Assembly (NCBI GenBank): GCA_025210175.1
Contig: JAOASF010000095.1
Span: 1-48,053 of the forward strand
From: Crocinitomicaceae bacterium
Lineage (GTDB): Bacteria > Bacteroidota > Bacteroidia > Flavobacteriales_D > Crocinitomicaceae
Direction of reading: 5' to 3'
DNA: 48,053 nucleotides
The notes under the pieces are model-generated. The model was not told the origin of the DNA and searched no databases. It worked only from the letters and a program-made list of their open reading frames with translations. Below, piece after piece: positions 19,216 to 26,780 of the stretch; within the stretch, counting starts at the first letter, position 1; each line of letters opens with the position of its first letter. Made by a program: the position numbers and the translations under genes.

Positions 19216-19989
19216 TTAGTTTTTCAACATGCGTACAAATTCCGTTACTCGATTACGGGCTATTGGGATGCGTAGGCCTCCTTTCAATACAGCAAAGTGT
19301 CCATCTTCGTTGAGGTAATCGGTCATCATTGCTAAATTAATGATGTGTGATTTGTGGATGCGACAAAACTTGGTGTCGTCTAGTATGTTTTCGTAAATCT
19401 TGAGTGTGCGCGTATCGAGATAACGAGATCCGTCCGTAAAGTGAATCATGGTACAATTTCCGCTCGCTTCCAAATGCGAGATGCTGTCGTCTTCTACAAT
19501 TTTGAGCCCTTTGGTGTGACTGATAGCGATGCGATTATTTGGCTTGTTTCGAAGAAAAGTGTCTGACAGGTTCTTCAGGGAACGGAAATAAGTTTGAAAC
19601 GACTCGGGGTTTTCTGTAAATATTTTCTTGGATTCCATCAATCGCTCCGACGCCAATTTCAATTCATCGATATCGATCGGTTTGAGCAAGTAATATACGG
19701 CGTTGGCATTGAAGGCCCGAATGGCAAAATCTTTGAAAGCTGTAACAAAAACGACCAATATTTGCTTGTCTTCAATTTCTTCAAGAAGTTCAAATCCTTC
19801 CGAACCGCTAGGCATACGAATGTCCAAAAACAATACATCTGGCTGTAGTTCATTGATTTTTTCCAATCCGTCTGTCTTACCATTCGCCTCACCTACCACC
19901 TCAATGTCTGGGCAGTATTCTGTTAGTAAGATCTCCAGGTTTTTACGAGCAAATTCCTCGTCATCTATAAGAAGTGCTTTTAGGCTCAT
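19216..19989 (-). CDS. LytTR-family response regulator
   Basis: 257 residues. The receiver domain has IDDEE at 8-12, Asp56 in LFLDIRMP and YLLKPI with the conserved Lys. A linker (about 125-150) leads to a LytTR DNA-binding domain (about 150-257) with FCRIHKSHIINL and the C-terminal RIPIARNRVTEFV strand. It is followed after 3 bp by the propeller sensor kinase, its expected partner, which carries an in-frame stop; the regulator itself is intact. A minus-strand -7 element TATATTTG at 20121-20128 would start its message with a roughly 125-nt leader. Confidence 0.93.
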   Translation of the reverse strand: MSLKALLIDDEEFARKNLEILLTEYCPDIEVVGEANGKTDGLEKINELQPDVLFLDIRMPSGSEGFELLEEIEDKQILVVFVTAFKDFAIRAFNANAVYYLLKPIDIDELKLASERLMESKKIFTENPESFQTYFRSLKNLSDTFLRNKPNNRIAISHTKGLKIVEDDSISHLEASGNCTMIHFTDGSRYLDTRTLKIYENILDDTKFCRIHKSHIINLAMMTDYLNEDGHFAVLKGGLRIPIARNRVTEFVRMLKN

Positions 19990-20120
19990 GTTGAGTTTTG
20001 TTTTAGAGTTTTAGCTTGTAACCGAATATACCGAAAGCGTTTTTTATTCTGTTTCAAAATAGATACCGAATAAAGACCAAGGTTAACCATTTAAAGTTGG
20101 AAACAAACCAAAGAATCAAT

Positions 20121-20128
20121 CAAATATA
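20121..20128 (-). promoter_or_regulatory. -7 element for the LytTR regulator
   Basis: The minus strand reads TATATTTG, an exact TAnnTTTG match, about 132 bp before the regulator start. No clear TTTG is found at the optimal upstream distance. It is back to back with the plus-strand promoter at 20140-20176. Confidence 0.35.
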
Positions 20129-20139
20129 CGGAACAGATG

Positions 20140-20176
20140 TTTGTTAAAATTCCTTAACAAAAGGAATGTAAATTTG
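20140..20176 (+). promoter_or_regulatory. Promoter of a short plus-strand transcript
   Basis: TAAATTTG (20169-20176) matches TAnnTTTG exactly. TTTG at 20140-20143 could serve as the -33 element, although the 25-bp spacing is longer than usual. Transcription would start near 20182. Confidence 0.45.
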
Positions 20177-20181
20177 AGTCA

Positions 20182-20276
20182 TTAGTTAAACCAATGGCTT
20201 ATGCGTAAAACTATACAACCTCGAAATTTAATTTGGATTTTTATCGATAACGGGAATTAAAACTCCCGTTTTTTAT
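20182..20276 (+). ncRNA. Candidate short transcript: small RNA or micro-ORF mRNA
   Basis: A predicted promoter and a terminator (20249-20275) frame about 95 nt. Within it ATG 20201 opens a 19-codon reading frame (MRKTIQPRNLIWIFIDNGN) that ends at 20260 inside the terminator stem. Translation could therefore influence hairpin formation. No longer gene lies on this strand between 19990 and 20272. Whether it acts as RNA or as a micro-protein cannot be told from one sequence. Confidence 0.4.
20249..20275 (+). terminator. Intrinsic terminator of the short transcript
   Basis: A 7-bp stem AACGGGA/TCCCGTT (20249-20255 with 20264-20270) is followed by TTTTATTT on the plus strand only. The opposite strand lacks a T run, so it does not obviously serve the hydrolase gene ending at 20273. 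Confidence 0.7.
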
Positions 20277-21007
20277 TTCAATTGGGTGCAGAGGATGGCC
20301 GTAAGTCCTTCTGGGTCTTCCACGTGTCCCATGTGACCAGCTTTTTCAAGGATATAAAAGTGAGTCATGAAAAAGCAGTTTTCTAATCCATCGCGCAGGG
20401 CAACAATTGGATCCAAGGCTCCCTGAATGAAAACGTAGTCTTTCTCATTGTCGGCCACCACATCTCGAAAACACTGTCGATCCTTCATGGCCAGGCAGGC
20501 TCCAGCAACTGCCTCTCCAGTCATATTTGAGTTGTGCTTGAGTCCAAATTGAATGCACTCCTTGTTCGCTTCGGCGTTTAAAAAAAGTCCAGGAAAAGTT
20601 TCACGGATGACGAGGGAAGAGTTCTTCATAGCGAGTTGTGCCATTCGAATTCGGTCTTTTTTCTTGCTGTCGGTGTCGGTCCAAAAATTGGAATGAACAA
20701 GTACTGTTTTACCCTTCATTCGTTCGTCTAAACTCATTTCTAGCGCCACGTACCCTCCCATTGAGTGACCTACCACGTGAAAATCTCGTATTCCTTTTTG
20801 CTCGAGTAATTGCCAAACCTGTTGTGCATAGTCTTTTAGCCTCGGGTACTCAGGGCTGTATTTAGTGGCTCCATGACCATTGAGATCGATGGCCAAACAA
20901 TGAAAGAAAGCCCCAAGTTTAAGGGGCTTCCACATTTCTTTACTTTCAAGAAATCCATGCAATAAAACCAGGGTTTTACCGCTTCCATATTCTTCGTAGG
21001 CGAGCAT
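20273..21007 (-). CDS. Alpha/beta-fold hydrolase
   Basis: 244 residues, cytoplasmic, no signal peptide. The canonical fold elements are seen: oxyanion region LVLLHGFLESKEMW near 14-27, nucleophile elbow VVGHSMGG with Ser82, acid Asp199 in QGALDPIV, and His225 in EKAGHMGHVEDPEG. The family includes esterases, lipases and MenH/BioH-like enzymes; the substrate cannot be assigned. Its start codon shares one base with the stop of the Xaa-Pro aminopeptidase gene (TAATG arrangement), so the two are translationally coupled. Confidence 0.88.
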   Translation of the reverse strand: MLAYEEYGSGKTLVLLHGFLESKEMWKPLKLGAFFHCLAIDLNGHGATKYSPEYPRLKDYAQQVWQLLEQKGIRDFHVVGHSMGGYVALEMSLDERMKGKTVLVHSNFWTDTDSKKKDRIRMAQLAMKNSSLVIRETFPGLFLNAEANKECIQFGLKHNSNMTGEAVAGACLAMKDRQCFRDVVADNEKDYVFIQGALDPIVALRDGLENCFFMTHFYILEKAGHMGHVEDPEGLTAILCTQLK

Positions 21008-22299
21008 TAAGAATTCATTAATTCTTCAATCTCATCTGCCTCAATCGGTATGTCTCGCATCAAATTAAAGGCAGGTCCGTTCGCCTGAACAACTAAATCG
21101 TCCTCCAAACGGATTCCTAAATTTTCTTCGAGAATGTATATGCCAGGTTCACAGGTAAAGACCATGCCCGCCTCAATGGGCTTTTGAAAGACCCCGACAT
21201 CGTGCGTGTCCAAACCAATAAAGTGAGAAGTACCGTGCATAAAATACTTTTTGTATGCTGGCCAGTCTGGATTTTGGTTTTTGATATCCGTTTTATCGAT
21301 TAGGCCCAGTTTCAACAATTCACCTTCCATTATTTTACCAACTTCTTTGTGGTATTCTGGAATTAAAGTTCCTGGAACCAACATTTTTTCAGCTTCCTTT
21401 TTAACGTGAAGTACACTGTTGTAAACCTCCTTTTGGCGCTTCGTAAATCGACCGTTGGCTGGTAAGGCACGAGATAAATCGGAACTGTAGTTGGCGTATT
21501 CTGCTCCAACGTCCAACAAGATTACATCACCGTCCATGCATTGTTGGTTGTTTTCTATATAGTGCAATACACAGGCGTTTCTACCAGAGGCAATGATTGG
21601 TGTGTAGGCAAATCCTTTTGAACGATTGCGCAAAAACTCATGTGCCAATTCAGCTTCTATTTCGTATTCCCAAACACCTGGTTTCACAAAATTCAGCAAA
21701 CGACGAATTCCAGACTCGGTGATTTTACAAGCCTTTTGCATGAGATCCAATTCGATTTGCTCTTTCACACTGCGGATGGCATGCATGATGGGAGCACTTT
21801 TGTGCACTTGATGTGCAGGGTAACCGGCTTTTACTTTTTGAATAAAACGATCTTCACGAGTTTGGGTATCAATCGAAGCGCGCAAGTGTTCGTTCGTGTT
21901 CAGGTAAATTCCTTCCGCTTCGGCCATCATTTGGGTAAAAATGGTGTCGAATTGATTCAGCCAATAAACTGTTTTCACACCTGTCATTTCAAAGGCTTTT
22001 TCTTTGGTCAACTTTTCACCTTCCCAAATGGCGATCAATTCACTTGTTTCCTTCAAGAAGAGAACTTCTCGATGGGCTTCATTCGTGGCATTTGGAAAAA
22101 GTACCAAGATGCTTTCTTCTTGGTCAACGCCAGATAAGTAAAAAATGTCGCGATGCTGCTGAAAAGGCATGGTGCTGTCGGCGGAAATAGGATATATATC
22201 ATTGGAATTGAAAACAGCTAGGGTGTTTTCCTTCATTCGACTCGTGAACTTTTTTCTGTTCGCAATGAACAGTGATCGGTCGATTGCTTCGTATTTCAT
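21007..22299 (-). CDS. pepP: Xaa-Pro aminopeptidase (M24B family)
   Basis: 430 residues. A short N-terminal creatinase-like domain (about 1-170) precedes the pita-bread catalytic domain. Dimetal ligands are visible: Asp residues in ILLDVGAEYANYSSDLSRALP, His in FMHGTSHFIGLDTHDVG, Glu in FTCEPGIYI and Glu in GIRLEDDLVV. It removes an N-terminal residue preceding proline from peptides, with Mn as usual metal. No export signal, so cytoplasmic. TAACTTCG at 22320-22327 on the minus strand could be a -7 element just upstream. It is followed by the hydrolase gene with a one-base overlap. Confidence 0.93.
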   Translation of the reverse strand: MKYEAIDRSLFIANRKKFTSRMKENTLAVFNSNDIYPISADSTMPFQQHRDIFYLSGVDQEESILVLFPNATNEAHREVLFLKETSELIAIWEGEKLTKEKAFEMTGVKTVYWLNQFDTIFTQMMAEAEGIYLNTNEHLRASIDTQTREDRFIQKVKAGYPAHQVHKSAPIMHAIRSVKEQIELDLMQKACKITESGIRRLLNFVKPGVWEYEIEAELAHEFLRNRSKGFAYTPIIASGRNACVLHYIENNQQCMDGDVILLDVGAEYANYSSDLSRALPANGRFTKRQKEVYNSVLHVKKEAEKMLVPGTLIPEYHKEVGKIMEGELLKLGLIDKTDIKNQNPDWPAYKKYFMHGTSHFIGLDTHDVGVFQKPIEAGMVFTCEPGIYILEENLGIRLEDDLVVQANGPAFNLMRDIPIEADEIEELMNS

Positions 22300-22393
22300 G
22301 ATTCTAATTTTTTGCGTCTCGAAGTTATAAAAAAGGAGGGCTTGCTTAAGAAATGGAACTTGTTTTAACGGATTTTATTAGAATTTGAGAAGT

Positions 22394-22428
22394 ACGTAAT
22401 TGGATTACGTTCTACTGCTCAATCTTTG
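22394..22428 (+). promoter_or_regulatory. Palindrome overlapping a possible promoter
   Basis: ACGTAAT and ATTACGT (22394-22400 and 22404-22410) form a perfect 7-3-7 inverted repeat. It covers a TTG at 22400-22402 that lies 18 bp before AATCTTTG (22421-22428), one base off the -7 consensus. The start codon of the next gene is at 22450. This is a candidate operator, but repeats of this size are common by chance. Confidence 0.3.
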
Positions 22429-22449
22429 TATCATCAAAAGGAATAAAAG

Positions 22450-22758
22450 ATGAAAAATTGGACAGTTAATAGAATCGAATGGATGGACAAGGATAACGAA
22501 TTGATGTTGTTCTACAAGGATCAAGCAGGACATTTCAGTTATGAATCGCGTATATTTTTGCCAGCGAGTTTGCTGAATAAGATTTTGATGGAAATTCAGA
22601 AGCAAAATGGTTTTGAGCAGATTGATGCTTTTTTGAAGATTGAACAATGGTCAGATGCCGAAACGAATTTTGTGTTTGATTTTTCAAAACTCGATGGAGA
22701 AGTGACTTGGACGGTGCCAGTTGAAGCTCAAAATCAAATACGCCAGATACGGGCCTAA
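22450..22758 (+). CDS. Hypothetical protein, 102 aa
   Basis: I do not recognise a family. The protein is soluble, with no signal peptide or membrane segment, and mixes short strands (NWTVNRIEWMDKDNELMLFYKD, split by turns) with a central helix (LPASLLNKILMEIQKQNGFEQI) and a final helix rich in Gln/Arg. Coding evidence is an uninterrupted frame on the strand of its downstream neighbours, plausible codon use and a promoter-like element upstream. It is divergent from pepP across 150 bp and precedes a lipoprotein gene by 83 bp. Confidence 0.7.
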   Translation: MKNWTVNRIEWMDKDNELMLFYKDQAGHFSYESRIFLPASLLNKILMEIQKQNGFEQIDAFLKIEQWSDAETNFVFDFSKLDGEVTWTVPVEAQNQIRQIRA

Positions 22759-22841
22759 GCCACTGTTTTCAAAATAGATATTTGGTGCATTCACTTGTTT
22801 TGTGTTATTTTAGCCGTAAGATTATAATTGTCTTAAGCACC

Positions 22842-23492
22842 ATGAAAAAATTACCAATTATTGCGGCTACCCTTGCCTTTTTACCTTTTGTGGCATGTAA
22901 CAAACCAGAGGTGGTTCCTACTCCTACAGAAAAAGCAGAATTAAACACTCATTTTATCGGTACCATCAATGGTACTCAAATCGAGTGGACAAAAAACGTT
23001 AGTGGTTATGCTAACTACTCTTCATTAGAGTACTACTTGGATACCAACACCAATGTATACTATTATAAGTACTACGGTGGTATGAAGTCAGATACGGATC
23101 CGAAAATGGTACGCGTTGGATTGGGATCATTTATTGCAGACCCAACCGTTCAAGCGGCTCCATCTATCGAGAAGTTTAAATCATTTATTCAATCTTACGC
23201 AGATCCGAATACGGCTCCAGAATTTAAGAACAATGCCTTCTTTGGTTTTGAAGTTCAATACCGAGATGCTGCTGGAGATTTGTTCAAATCGGACACGACT
23301 GTTCCAGGATCGTATGTCATGAAAGATTTGAAATATTCGGAGGATGTGAACGGAGACTACATGTCTTACACCTGCGAATTTGAGGCGACGGTTTTCCACA
23401 AGAGACGAGATACGGTGAACAATATCGATACCATCAATAAAATGGCTGTTATACAAAATGCTGTTTTAAAGGGATGGTTTAGAAGAGAATAA
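22842..23492 (+). CDS. Lipoprotein of unknown function
   Basis: 216 residues from the ATG at 22842, chosen because the signal peptide begins there; an upstream TTG in frame would bury it. The lipobox LPFVAC places lipidated Cys at residue 19, followed by NKPEVVPTPTEKAEL. The mature region starts with HFIGTINGTQIEWTKNVSGY and is predicted beta-rich with many Tyr and Asn. This resembles the small Bacteroidota lipoproteins whose first strand reads F-x-G-x-x-N-G. No catalytic motif. It is followed directly by a strong terminator at 23500-23525. Confidence 0.8.
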   Translation: MKKLPIIAATLAFLPFVACNKPEVVPTPTEKAELNTHFIGTINGTQIEWTKNVSGYANYSSLEYYLDTNTNVYYYKYYGGMKSDTDPKMVRVGLGSFIADPTVQAAPSIEKFKSFIQSYADPNTAPEFKNNAFFGFEVQYRDAAGDLFKSDTTVPGSYVMKDLKYSEDVNGDYMSYTCEFEATVFHKRRDTVNNIDTINKMAVIQNAVLKGWFRRE

Positions 23493-23499
23493 TTAAATT

Positions 23500-23525
23500 A
23501 AGTCGTTGAAAAACGACTTTTTTTA
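23500..23525 (+). terminator. Intrinsic terminator after the lipoprotein gene
   Basis: A perfect 8-bp stem AAGTCGTT/AACGACTT with a GAAA tetraloop is followed by six T residues. It ends about 5 bp before the start codon of the next gene (23530), so that gene either depends on read-through or starts from a promoter lying within the lipoprotein gene. Confidence 0.88.
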
Positions 23526-23529
23526 TGCT

Positions 23530-24228
23530 ATGAGTGATGGTTTAAAGATAGCTGTGCTGGGTGACTATAATTTCACCTACAATTCGCATCATGCGACCAA
23601 TCTTTCTATTGACCATGCGTCAAAGTTTTTGGAAGAGGACATCAATTACTATTGGATCAAGATTGATGAGGCGGCCTATTTCAAGATGGAAAACTTTGAG
23701 CGCTTTGATGGAATTTGGATTGCTCCTGGGCCATACAAACATGCCTTCTATCTGAATGCGATTCTCGATATCTTGGTTCAATTGAACATTCCCACGCTTA
23801 TAACGGGCGAAGGATTCAAGGCATTTATAGAAGTTTTGATCAGCCGAAATAACCTCAATGCCAATAGCGAGAAATTAATCAGTGACAACCTTGTTGACGG
23901 AAATCAATTTGAGTCGGTGCAAATCATTCCACACAGCACGGAAATGATTCGCTTGTACGAGAATCATTCAAATATTGAACTGACTTCATCAAGATACAGT
24001 CTTTATCCGAGACTCATTCAAATGTTGCAAGATGAAATTGTTGATGTTGAGGCATATAATCATCTGGAAGAACCCGAAATTGTTTCGCTGAACAACCATC
24101 CGTTTTTCTTGTCGATGGCCAATTGTCCACAGATTTCATCTACCAGAGAAATTCCCCATCCCATCATTTATACGTTCATGAAGGCAAGTAGGTATATCAA
24201 TCAATTGGATGGAGAGAAAATTGCTTAA
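23530..24228 (+). CDS. CTP-synthase-type class I amidotransferase-like protein lacking the nucleophile
   Basis: 232 residues from ATG 23530. The start LKIAVLGDYNFTYNSHHATN and FDGIWIAPGPYKHAFYLNAI match the glutamine-amidotransferase-like family related to the CTP synthase C-terminus. At the nucleophile elbow, where relatives have a G-T-C-G-G-F type sequence, this protein reads LITGEGFKAFIEVLI, so the Cys is replaced by Gly. Downstream His and Glu of the triad are not convincing either (SLNNHPFFLSMANCPQ keeps a His). It is therefore probably not a glutaminase and may bind a metabolite or protein. It overlaps the convergent rnhA by 4 bp. Confidence 0.7.
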   Translation: MSDGLKIAVLGDYNFTYNSHHATNLSIDHASKFLEEDINYYWIKIDEAAYFKMENFERFDGIWIAPGPYKHAFYLNAILDILVQLNIPTLITGEGFKAFIEVLISRNNLNANSEKLISDNLVDGNQFESVQIIPHSTEMIRLYENHSNIELTSSRYSLYPRLIQMLQDEIVDVEAYNHLEEPEIVSLNNHPFFLSMANCPQISSTREIPHPIIYTFMKASRYINQLDGEKIA

Positions 24229-24722
24229 AACAATCCCTCTTCTCCTGCTTGTTCTCTTTCGTATACTTCATCCACATTTAAGGTCCGCAGTTCTGCTGCC
24301 ATAACTGCTAGTGTATCGCATCGCTCATTCATAGGGTTACCAGCATGTCCTTTAACCCAATGAAAGTTAGGTTTGAATTTTTGATGTAAAGGAATGTATT
24401 GTTCCCAAAGGTCCTTATTTTTCTTCCCCTTGTATCCTTTTTGCCTCCAGCCAAAAACCCACCCCTTGGTTATCGAGTCAATGACATACTTGCTATCTGA
24501 AAATATTTCTACCTGATGTGCAGTTGTTTTCAAAGCTTCGAGCGCGCGAATTACGGCAAGTAACTCCATTCGATTATTGGTCGTCAGACGAAATCCTTCG
24601 CTCATTTCTTTTTTTTGCCCGTTGAACAAGAGAACAATACCATAGCCTCCTGGTCCTGGATTTCCTTTGGCCGCGCCGTCTGTGTAGATTTGGATTTTCC
24701 CCATGAACGGCGAAGTTACCAT
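24225..24722 (-). CDS. rnhA: Ribonuclease HI
   Basis: 165 residues from ATG 24722; an internal ATG at 24704 starts right before the first strand and is equally possible. It hydrolyses the RNA strand of RNA-DNA hybrids (primer and R-loop removal). The four carboxylates of the active site are visible in IYTDGAAKGNPGPGGYG (Asp), NNRMELLAVIRAL (Glu), EIFSDSKYVIDS (Asp) and NERCDTLAV (Asp). The basic handle region WVFGWRQKGYKGKKNKDLWE and the HWVKGHAGNPMNE loop with its His are intact. It is divergent from the tetR-efflux operon. Confidence 0.96.
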   Translation of the reverse strand: MVTSPFMGKIQIYTDGAAKGNPGPGGYGIVLLFNGQKKEMSEGFRLTTNNRMELLAVIRALEALKTTAHQVEIFSDSKYVIDSITKGWVFGWRQKGYKGKKNKDLWEQYIPLHQKFKPNFHWVKGHAGNPMNERCDTLAVMAAELRTLNVDEVYEREQAGEEGLF

Positions 24723-24781
24723 TTTTCAGAAGCATTTCACCGCGACTTGGCAACCGTTTACCGACTATTACGCATGCTTAA

Positions 24782-24807
24782 GAAACTTTTAACACAAAAA
24801 AAGTTTC
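24782..24807. promoter_or_regulatory. Candidate TetR operator (9-8-9 inverted repeat)
   Basis: GAAACTTTT (24782-24790) and AAAAGTTTC (24799-24807) are perfect inverted repeats around an 8-bp A-rich spacer. The site lies 18-43 bp upstream of the tetR -7 element and 34 bp before the tetR start, where binding would cover the -33 region. Location and symmetry suit autorepression by the TetR protein; this is inference. Confidence 0.5.
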
Positions 24808-24824
24808 CAACGTATTTTATTCTG

Positions 24825-24832
24825 TAATTTTG
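24825..24832 (+). promoter_or_regulatory. -7 element of the efflux operon
   Basis: TAATTTTG matches TAnnTTTG exactly, 8 bp before the ATG of tetR, so the transcript would be almost leaderless. A TTTC at 24804-24807 is the only -33-like sequence, 17 bp upstream, and it lies inside the palindrome. Confidence 0.5.
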
Positions 24833-24840
24833 TCCCGGTT

Positions 24841-25452
24841 ATGGAAAAAAGGGAAGAAATATTAATCGGAGCGACAAACGTCTTCATGTCATACGGAATC
24901 AAAAGTGTGACCATGGATGATCTCGCTCGTGAGCTGGGGATTTCCAAGAAAACAATCTATTTATACTTCAAGGACAAGAATGATTTGATCGAATCGATCC
25001 TCAATGAACATTTGAGCAAAGATCAAAATCGCTGCATCGAAGTTCGCGAGGACGCAGAGAATGCGATTGAATCATTTTATAAGGTCATTTCGATGGTTAT
25101 GGAGAACATGGGACGAATACACCCATCTGTTTTTTATGACTTGCAAAAGTATCACCCTAAGGCATGGGTTAAGGTGGAAGAACATCAAACAGTTTTCGTT
25201 CGCGAGGTCATTCGACGAAATATTGAAAGAGGTAGGCAAGAGGGTATGTATCGAGCAGATTTTGATGCCGAAATTTTAGCTCAAATGTACGTCAAGCTCA
25301 CCGATGCTGCTATTCGTCGTGAAATAAAGGATGTGCAGAAGGACGACCTAGCTCATGTATTCAATGAAATTATTTCCCTAATCGTTCACAGTATGATTAC
25401 TGAAAAAGGGAAACAGTATATATCACAAAAACAAAAAGATCAAGATGCTTAA
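24841..25452 (+). CDS. TetR/AcrR-family transcriptional repressor
   Basis: 203 residues. The N-terminal TetR helix-turn-helix is clear: EEILIGATNVFMSYGIKSVT, MDDLARELGISKKTIYLYFKDKNDL. The remainder is helical ligand-binding and dimer region with no sequence clue to the inducer. It is the first gene of a four-gene operon and overlaps tolC by 8 bp, so it is made with the pump it probably controls. A perfect inverted repeat upstream is the likely binding site. Expected role: block transcription of the operon until a pump substrate binds. Confidence 0.93.
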   Translation: MEKREEILIGATNVFMSYGIKSVTMDDLARELGISKKTIYLYFKDKNDLIESILNEHLSKDQNRCIEVREDAENAIESFYKVISMVMENMGRIHPSVFYDLQKYHPKAWVKVEEHQTVFVREVIRRNIERGRQEGMYRADFDAEILAQMYVKLTDAAIRREIKDVQKDDLAHVFNEIISLIVHSMITEKGKQYISQKQKDQDA

Positions 25453-26773
25453 AAATTGGTTACTCGGATCTTCATTCCTGGTTGCGATCATCGGGATAGG
25501 TCAGGAAAAGAGCACTTTTTCTCTGTCTGAAGCCAAGGAGTATGCGCTCGAACACCACGTCAGTGTGCGCAATTCTGCTCTAGACACAGAAATTGCCATT
25601 CAAAAGAAGAATGAAACGAGAGGAATTGGATTGCCACAGGTAAATTTGAACGGAACATTTAACAACTTCATTAATCTTCCGGTTCAAGTTGTTTCTGCAA
25701 CTTTTATCAATCCGAATGCTGCACCTGGGGAAACGATTTCCTTTCGTGCGGGAACAGATTATAACTCCACAGGTACCATGCAAGTGAATCAAATTTTATT
25801 CAATGGTTCGTACTTGGTTGGTTTACAGGTTTCAAAGCAATATGTGGATTTCTCTTCTACTTTGGAAAAGCAGAGTCAGGAAGAGGTTGCCTTTTCAGTT
25901 ATTCAAGCCTATAACTTGGCTGCAGTAGCAAAAGACAATCTTCAATTTGTAGATTCCTTGGTTGTTATCACTCAAGAATTGGTCGATAAACAGAAGAATT
26001 ACTTGGAGTTGGGCTTGATGAAACAAGAGGATATGGATCAATTGAACTATTCCTTGTTAACGGCAAAGAACGCTCAAACCAGTGCGAAGAACCAATACAA
26101 AAATGCCATGGTTATGTTGAAATTGACCATGAATTATCCGTTAGAAAGTCCATTGGAGATTTCGCAAAGTTCAGATGAGTTGATGCGTTCAAACAATGTT
26201 GCGAAAGGTAACTTGGAAGACAACATGGGCTTGCAGATTTTGCAAAAACAAATGATGTTGAATACGTATAGTTTGAAGAATGAAAAATTCTCTCGTCTGC
26301 CAACATTGAATGGATTCTTCCAGCAATCGTATAACGCCTACAGAAATGAGTTTGATTTCTTTACCAATAATGAATGGTTTCAACAGACTTTTTGGGGCTT
26401 GCAGTTGAACATCCCTATTTACAGTGGAGGTCAAGGTTATGCTCGTATTAAGCAAGCAGAATTGGAAGTGAAGAAAAATGAAAATTCTATCGAACAATTA
26501 CAACACGCATTGAAGGTTCAAGAAATTGCTGCTCGAAATAATCTTTCGAGTGCATTGGATCAGTTCGAGATGCAATCTGCAAACGTGGAACTAGCAGGTA
26601 AAATTTACAACAATGCCTTAATCAAAGAGAAGATTGGTAGTGAGAGTAGCATTGTGGTTACACAGAAATACAACCAATTGTTGATGGCGCAAACACAATT
26701 AACAGCGGCCAAAATAGAGGTGTTTAACGCCAAATTAGAATTAGAAAAATTGTACAATCAAATATTGAAATAA
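25445..26773 (+). CDS. TolC-family outer-membrane efflux channel
   Basis: 442 residues with an N-terminal signal sequence (about 1-20). The two homologous halves of the OEP family are recognisable: FSLSEAKEYALEHHVSVRNS at the start of the first, long Gln/Lys/Asn-rich coiled helices around 150-230 and 325-440, and an FWGLQLNIPIYSGGQGYARIKQAELE strand-helix turn in the second. It should form the trimeric outer-membrane duct of the tripartite pump with the adaptor and RND transporter that follow. It overlaps tetR by 8 bp and is 7 bp before the adaptor. Confidence 0.94.
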   Translation: MLKNWLLGSSFLVAIIGIGQEKSTFSLSEAKEYALEHHVSVRNSALDTEIAIQKKNETRGIGLPQVNLNGTFNNFINLPVQVVSATFINPNAAPGETISFRAGTDYNSTGTMQVNQILFNGSYLVGLQVSKQYVDFSSTLEKQSQEEVAFSVIQAYNLAAVAKDNLQFVDSLVVITQELVDKQKNYLELGLMKQEDMDQLNYSLLTAKNAQTSAKNQYKNAMVMLKLTMNYPLESPLEISQSSDELMRSNNVAKGNLEDNMGLQILQKQMMLNTYSLKNEKFSRLPTLNGFFQQSYNAYRNEFDFFTNNEWFQQTFWGLQLNIPIYSGGQGYARIKQAELEVKKNENSIEQLQHALKVQEIAARNNLSSALDQFEMQSANVELAGKIYNNALIKEKIGSESSIVVTQKYNQLLMAQTQLTAAKIEVFNAKLELEKLYNQILK

Positions 26774-26780
26774 CAAGAAG

